Assembly (NCBI RefSeq): GCF_000004075.3
Contig: NC_026657.2
Span: 11,532,001-11,596,000 of the forward strand
DNA length: 64,000 nucleotides
Direction of reading: 5' to 3'
Source of the DNA: Cucumis sativus
Lineage: Eukaryota > Streptophyta > Magnoliopsida > Cucurbitales > Cucurbitaceae
Below are positions 59,401 to 64,000 of this stretch, piece by piece (the first letter of the stretch is position 1; each line of letters begins with the position of its first letter). The translations under genes were made by a program, and so were the position numbers. A model generated the notes under the pieces. It saw nothing but the letters and a program-made list of their open reading frames with translations. It ran no database searches and was not told where the DNA came from.

Positions 59401-62400
59401 CATATGTACTGCAGGCTATTGCTGTTGCTGCATGTGTTCGTGAAGCATGGCCTGTTCTTATACTCACACCATCTTCCTTACGATTGCACTGGGCTGCAGT
59501 AAATATTTTGTCAACTTCACATCTTTTTTAAAAGGATATTTTTTTTTTATTCTAAAAAATTAAAAAGATATTGTTTACACCATCTTACATTCTCTTCTGG
59601 TTTCTTCAGATGATTCAGCAATGGCTCAAAATTCCTTCATCAGATATACATGTATTCATCTCATCCATATTTCTGTAATTGCTTGCCCTTTTGTGTGTTT
59701 AGGTGTGTATGTACGTATATATTCATGTATGTGTAAAGGAAATTATGAAGTGAATTTGTATCTTGTACAAGATTTCTGGTGGTGATGGGGTTTTAAAAAG
59801 GATGCTTGAGTTACAAGCTGTGGATGTTTATTTTTACTAGTTTTCCAATTAGGTTGTTTTATCCCAATATTGCGGGTCAAATAAGGGTGGATTTACAATA
59901 CTCTCCTCAAGCAGCAAGAGCAGCCTTCATCTTGATGGCCTTTTCAATATCATCTCCTATGACGTGGTTCAGAAGTTACAAAATATTCTAATGGCATCGG
60001 AGTTTAAGGTACCTGTGCATGTTCTTATGTAACTTCTTGATTTTTGTTTTGTTATATCGTTTCATGCATCATGGATACCATTGCCTGTCTTAAAAAAAGG
60101 TGCCTGTGGACTTCTTCTGTTCTCTCTTGCTTTTGTTCATTTATTTTCCTTGTTGATTGCCATTATAAGGTTTTCATGAGTTACAGGCTGGTTTGGTGGT
60201 TGTAATATTATGAAGTCTGTTTTATTTGCAGTCGCGTGGTTGCAGAAATTATTTGTTGATAATTGTGTATCAGGACTGCAAACAATGTACTTCATATTGT
60301 ACACAGTTCCTTTACATCTTGACTATGCTTTGAAAGAATGAGTCATTGTAACTTCTAAATGCCAATGTGACTGAGATATCAACCTAGTCCTTAACTGTGT
60401 CGGCAATATTTCAACGGGTTTGCTTATTGTCTACTCTCAATGTTTATACTCTTAGCACTGATCTAGGTACTTATCAGGTTGTAATTGCAGACGAGTCACA
60501 CTTCATGAAAAATGCTCAAGCGAAGAGGACAGTTGCTTGTGTGCCCGTTATACAGGTTATCTTGTATTCTTAATGCAGTCACCCACATACAGGGAATTTT
60601 TATGGCAAGTTTATTTATAGGGTTTAGCAAGAGTGAGGCACCCCTTTCAACTTACGTTTTGGAACAAATGTGTCTATCATGCTAGTGCATTTGATTTGAC
60701 CGAGTTGACCGAGCACATGTTTCTAATAAGTCACATTCTATCAGTTTGAATGGATGCATTTTTGGCAAAGATGGACACATTTTGGAAATTGAATGTATCT
60801 CTTTCCAGAATGTGTGATCTTGGCACGTGGGTTTTATGCTTAGGCATTCATTTTCCTCTAAACCCTTACACATTTTGAAATTTTATTTTCAGAAAGCTCA
60901 GTATGCCATTTTGCTCAGTGGAACTCCAGCATTGTCTCGACCAATTGAACTCCTCAAGCAGGTAGAGCTGATATGTTCTTCTGTCTTCATGTTATGTCTT
61001 ATACACCCGTGACATTTAATACCATGTCTGATGTAGTATTTTGTTTACGTCAGTTGAATTTGCTTTGAACTTTGCAGCTGGAAGCTTTATATCCAAATGT
61101 ATATAAAAATGTTCACGAGTATGGCAACAGATACTGCAAGGGTGTAAGGAACAATAGCTTCAATCTTCAAAAGCTGTTACATATAGTTATGGTGCTGTTT
61201 GAATCACTTAAAAACATCTTCACTTTTAGGGAACTTTTGGATTATATCAAGGTGCAAGCAACCATGTAGAATTACACAATCTGATGAAAGCAACGTTGAT
61301 GATCCGCAGGCTTAAAAAGGATGTTCTTTCTGAGCTCCCACAGAAGCGTAGGCAACAGGTATTCGGTGTTTGTGCGCTGTGTGGATGGGTTGCACTTGAA
61401 GAAGGTCCCATGATACTTCCTTTTGTTTTCTCAGGTGTTCCTAGATTTGGCTGAGAAGGACATAAGGGAAATTAGGGCTTTATTTTGTGAGGTAACATCA
61501 AATTTCCGTAGACTTTTGTAATCTTTCTTGAAGTAGCTTCTTTAAGAATTTTCTGAACATTTAGACTACTCTTTGGCTTTCTGTAGCAACCCAAGTCTTA
61601 CAGGAAACTTAATAACTTGTTCTGCTCCCAAGTCTTACAGGAAACTTAATAACATTGTTCTGCTTAATGGTAAATAATAATAATAATAATAGGAATAATA
61701 AGGAAAAAAAAAAAAAGAACTACAAAGACATAAGAAAAATGAAAAAATCCTCTGGTTGCAAGCAACTGTAGAAGATAACCTATAGTGAATACAACGGTAT
61801 AGGTGCCACTCTTTATAATTTTTTAAACTAGTTTTTGTTTTGTAATATAGAATACTTACTTTCAAACTATCATGAGTTTGTTTAGTAGTCAGTAACAGTC
61901 AATGCAAATAATAAAGAGCTTAGGCAATGAGTTCAACTCTCAAGCAATGGTGGTCACCTACATTGAATTTAATGTCGTATGAGTTTCTTAGTCACCTAAA
62001 TGTAGTAAGACAACCTGTGAAAACAATTGAGGTGCATGCTAACAAGGTCCAGCCACAGATATGGAAAAAAGAGATAGATAACCTATTTGGATGATTGTTT
62101 CGGGTTGATTTTTTGAAAAATAACCTGTAACTTGAAGAGATGATTCGAACATAGTGGCAAACAGTGAATATTACAGAGCTAATCAAAGTAGGAATAAATG
62201 CATAATATCAGCCAATGGTTTTTTTTTATAAAAAAAACAACTAAATGGTAACTATGAAGAAACTACTTTGAACTAACATCTTGATATTTTGCGTCCTTAC
62301 ACTAACTACACGATAACTATTCAAACTTAATCAAAACCTTCAATCTTGTATAAATTAATTAACTGTAAAGAAACTAACAAGTGCGTGCAGGGGGAGTAAA

Positions 62401-63979
62401 TTCAGTGTTGTTATACTAATGTTGCATGTTTACAGTTAGAGGTTGTTAAAGGAAAAATCAAAGCCTGCAGATCAGAGGAGGTAGAATCGCTGAAGTTTCA
62501 ACAAAAGAATCTTATTAACAAGGTAACTAATTATTTTATTGCATGGTAAGTGTTAACATGATAACTATAATTACTGAGTTCAATTTTTAGTAGTAACTAA
62601 TAAGTTAGGCATGGAGGTTTGTAGAGATAATTTGATATTCTTTATTGAATAACTTTGAAAGTTTTCCCTTGCTTAAAGTCTCCCACTTTGTAATGGAACC
62701 AGATATACACTGATTCTGCTGAAGCCAAAATTCCAGCAGTTCTTAATTATCTAGAGACCGTAATTGAGGTATCCTTTTCTTTCTTATGTATAATATATCT
62801 TCTTCTTAGCTCTCTTTCACCCAATGTGTGTACACTCTGTACTGAACCAGTTTGGAGTTATGTGAATGGCTTAAGCCACACCTGGGGAAATTGTAGAATT
62901 GTTCAAAGCCTTTATATCTTACCATTGTTGCATCAATCCTAGATAATCTTTTTTTATTTTTTATTTTTTATTTTTTAAGATGGTCTTTAAGAAGAAGTTG
63001 TAGCCTTAACCATCAATCAAATGGTCAAATCGCCATATCCCTGGATTACTTTACAACTAATTAGTAATTAAACTAGTTTCTTCCAGCCCATTGATTTGTC
63101 AAATCTACTCATGGCTCTTGTTTTTTTTTTCCTTGTCATTTTTCTTCTTATCAGTTTCTAAATCTTGAACATCAGTGTGTATGCATTCGTAAAAATTTCA
63201 TCAATGATTGAACCCTTAACAAAATAATTCCCACAGGCAGGTTGCAAGTTTCTGGTTTTTGCTCATCATCAGCCCATGATTGATGCTATACACCAGTTTT
63301 TTCAAGTGAGGGACTGTATATCTCCTTCAGTTTATGAATCAAGTTTGAGGTTGCTTGAGATCTTATATAAACTCATAATTTCCAGAAAAAGAAAGTGAAT
63401 TGCATTCGAATTGACGGCGGTACTCCTCCAGCAATGAGACAAGCTCTGGTTTCAGAGTTTCAGCAGAAAGATTCAATCATGGCAGCAGTGGTACATTTTT
63501 CATTTGGCCAAAACATTCAACAGTTTCTAAATATTAGTTTTAAATGGAAACTAAAATGGCAACTGATAACTAAAATTCTTGTAGTTATCTATTAAAGCTG
63601 GAGGCGTTGGGCTAACGTTAACCGCTGCAAGCACAGTTATTTTTGCCGAGCTTTCTTGGACGCCAGGTGATCTGATTCAAGCTGAAGATCGGGCTCATAG
63701 AATCGGACAGGTAGGCACATGCAATATATTCTTATAAGTTTCAAGTCCAATAATATTAATCCTCATTGGGTGATTATTGGTTTCTAATTCGACATAGTTG
63801 CATTGTTGTTGTAGGTGTCTTCTGTTAACATACATTATCTACTAGCGAATGACACAGTTGATGATATCATATGGTAAGTTACTTTGAGCATTGGCTAAAC
63901 GATATCTGAGCGCAAAGTAATCCATTTATTTTCTTTTTACAGGGACGTTGTACAGAGCAAGTTAGAGAATTTAGGGCAG
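55278..63979 (+). CDS. HARP-SNF2 helicase, SMARCAL1/ZRANB3-like (3' end outside window)
   Basis: 23 exons: 55278-55550, 55688-55751, 56141-56232, 56325-56380, 56481-56556, 56684-56750, 57352-57418, 57530-57596, 59415-59498, 59610-59651, 59853-60008, 60478-60555, 60893-60961, 61078-61143, 61230-61358, 61435-61491, 62436-62522, 62703-62768, 63237-63305, 63386-63490, 63585-63710, 63815-63873, 63943-63979. They give 664 aa, open at the end. A HARP-like module (about 113-215, [11 protein letters not shown] to [10 protein letters not shown]) precedes the SNF2 ATPase: Walker A DEMGLGKT (K251), [15 protein letters not shown] box 353-356, SGTPALSRP 383-391. Helicase-C follows: [22 protein letters not shown] 595-606, RAHRIGQ 626-632. 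DESH plus HARP are the fork-remodelling annealing-helicase type. Plant orthologues carry an HNH nuclease beyond this point. Intron 8 uses a GC donor. Confidence 0.94.
56398..56424. repeat. (CT)n microsatellite
   Basis: An uninterrupted CT dinucleotide run of about 13 units lies in intron 4 of the helicase gene, between the donor at 56381 and the acceptor at 56480. It lies well before the acceptor, so it need not act as the polypyrimidine tract. Confidence 0.9.
57597..59414 (+). other. GC-AG intron 8 of helicase gene, with LINE remnants
   Basis: This 1.8 kb intron has donor CAG|GCAAAT and acceptor CTGCAG|GC. The donor is GC, not GT. Moving the junction to any nearby GT would break the Walker A-containing frame. 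It contains a minus-strand LINE 3' region (58065-58780) and a plus-oriented LINE-like tail (about 58940-59045), so most of its length is retrotransposon debris. Confidence 0.75.
58065..58780 (-). mobile_element. LINE remnant with zf-RVT region, antisense in intron
   Basis: The minus-strand reading at 58630-58268 contains [20 protein letters not shown], then [18 protein letters not shown] and SDRFWKEI. That is the zf-RVT pattern (C..C...E...HLF..C.....W) found downstream of plant L1-type reverse transcriptases. Further along, the tail TTTCACATATCAATGAAATT with A-rich text at about 58095-58065 matches LINE 3' ends. The reverse transcriptase core is missing, so the copy is 5' truncated and decayed. 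It is inserted antisense in helicase intron 8. Confidence 0.8.
61590..61664. repeat. Tandem 37/38-base duplication in intron
   Basis: CCCAAGTCTTACAGGAAACT+TAATAAC-TTGTTCTGCT at 61590-61626 is followed directly by the same text with one inserted A at 61627-61664. It lies in helicase intron 16 (61492-62435), just before an AAT microsatellite and A-run (61673-61715). Confidence 0.9.
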
Positions 63980-64000
63980 GTAACATGGTTCTCAACCCTT

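Overview
This is nuclear DNA from a dicot plant. Genes are AT-rich with many short GT-AG introns, polypyrimidine acceptors and long AT-rich spacers. The protein set is typical of land plants: a seed-type 1-Cys peroxiredoxin, a GUB_WAK-type extracellular protein and a plant hAT-derived BED-finger protein. The style of the dispersed foldback repeats and LINE tails suggests a cucurbit (Cucumis-like), but that is an impression, not a proof. No CRISPR array, operon, plastid or viral segment was seen. Gene models below were assembled by hand from splice sites and reading-frame continuity; each coding total is an exact multiple of three.

Layout. 2.2-5.4 kb: SLC25A44-like mitochondrial carrier (+). 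6.6-7.6 kb: 1-Cys peroxiredoxin PER1 (+) with a TATA box and seed-type RY motifs. 9.6-11.9 kb: a kinase-less GUB_WAK secreted/membrane protein (+). 12.8-15.1 kb: EEF1AKMT4/METTL-like methyltransferase (-). 17.4-19.6 kb: SRP19 (+). 24.3-28.9 kb: nucleotide-sugar/triose-phosphate translocator family protein (+) with a 5'-truncated LINE in its last intron. 31.8-34.6 kb: mitochondrial pyruvate dehydrogenase kinase (+). 36.7-38.5 kb: two decayed gene fragments, villin and PRP6/STA1, in the same orientation (-). 39.4-43.5 kb: a domesticated hAT-type protein with two BED fingers (-). 46.0-46.7 kb: an intronless Cys-rich RING/PHD-like protein (-). 48.4-52.2 kb: organellar ribosomal protein L3 (-). 55.3 kb to the window edge: a SMARCAL1/ZRANB3-like HARP-SNF2 helicase (+), 664 residues read before the window ends.

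The genes are independent transcription units with housekeeping roles: mitochondrial transport and PDH control, organellar translation, SRP targeting, fork remodelling and translation-factor methylation. There is no pathway cluster. The most unusual parts are the villin plus PRP6 fragment pair next to the hAT-derived gene, the clearly delimited LINE insertion with target-site duplication, a GC-AG intron in the helicase gene at its Walker A exon, and foldback elements with long inverted ends. Gene order also looks partly collinear with two Arabidopsis blocks as I remember them.
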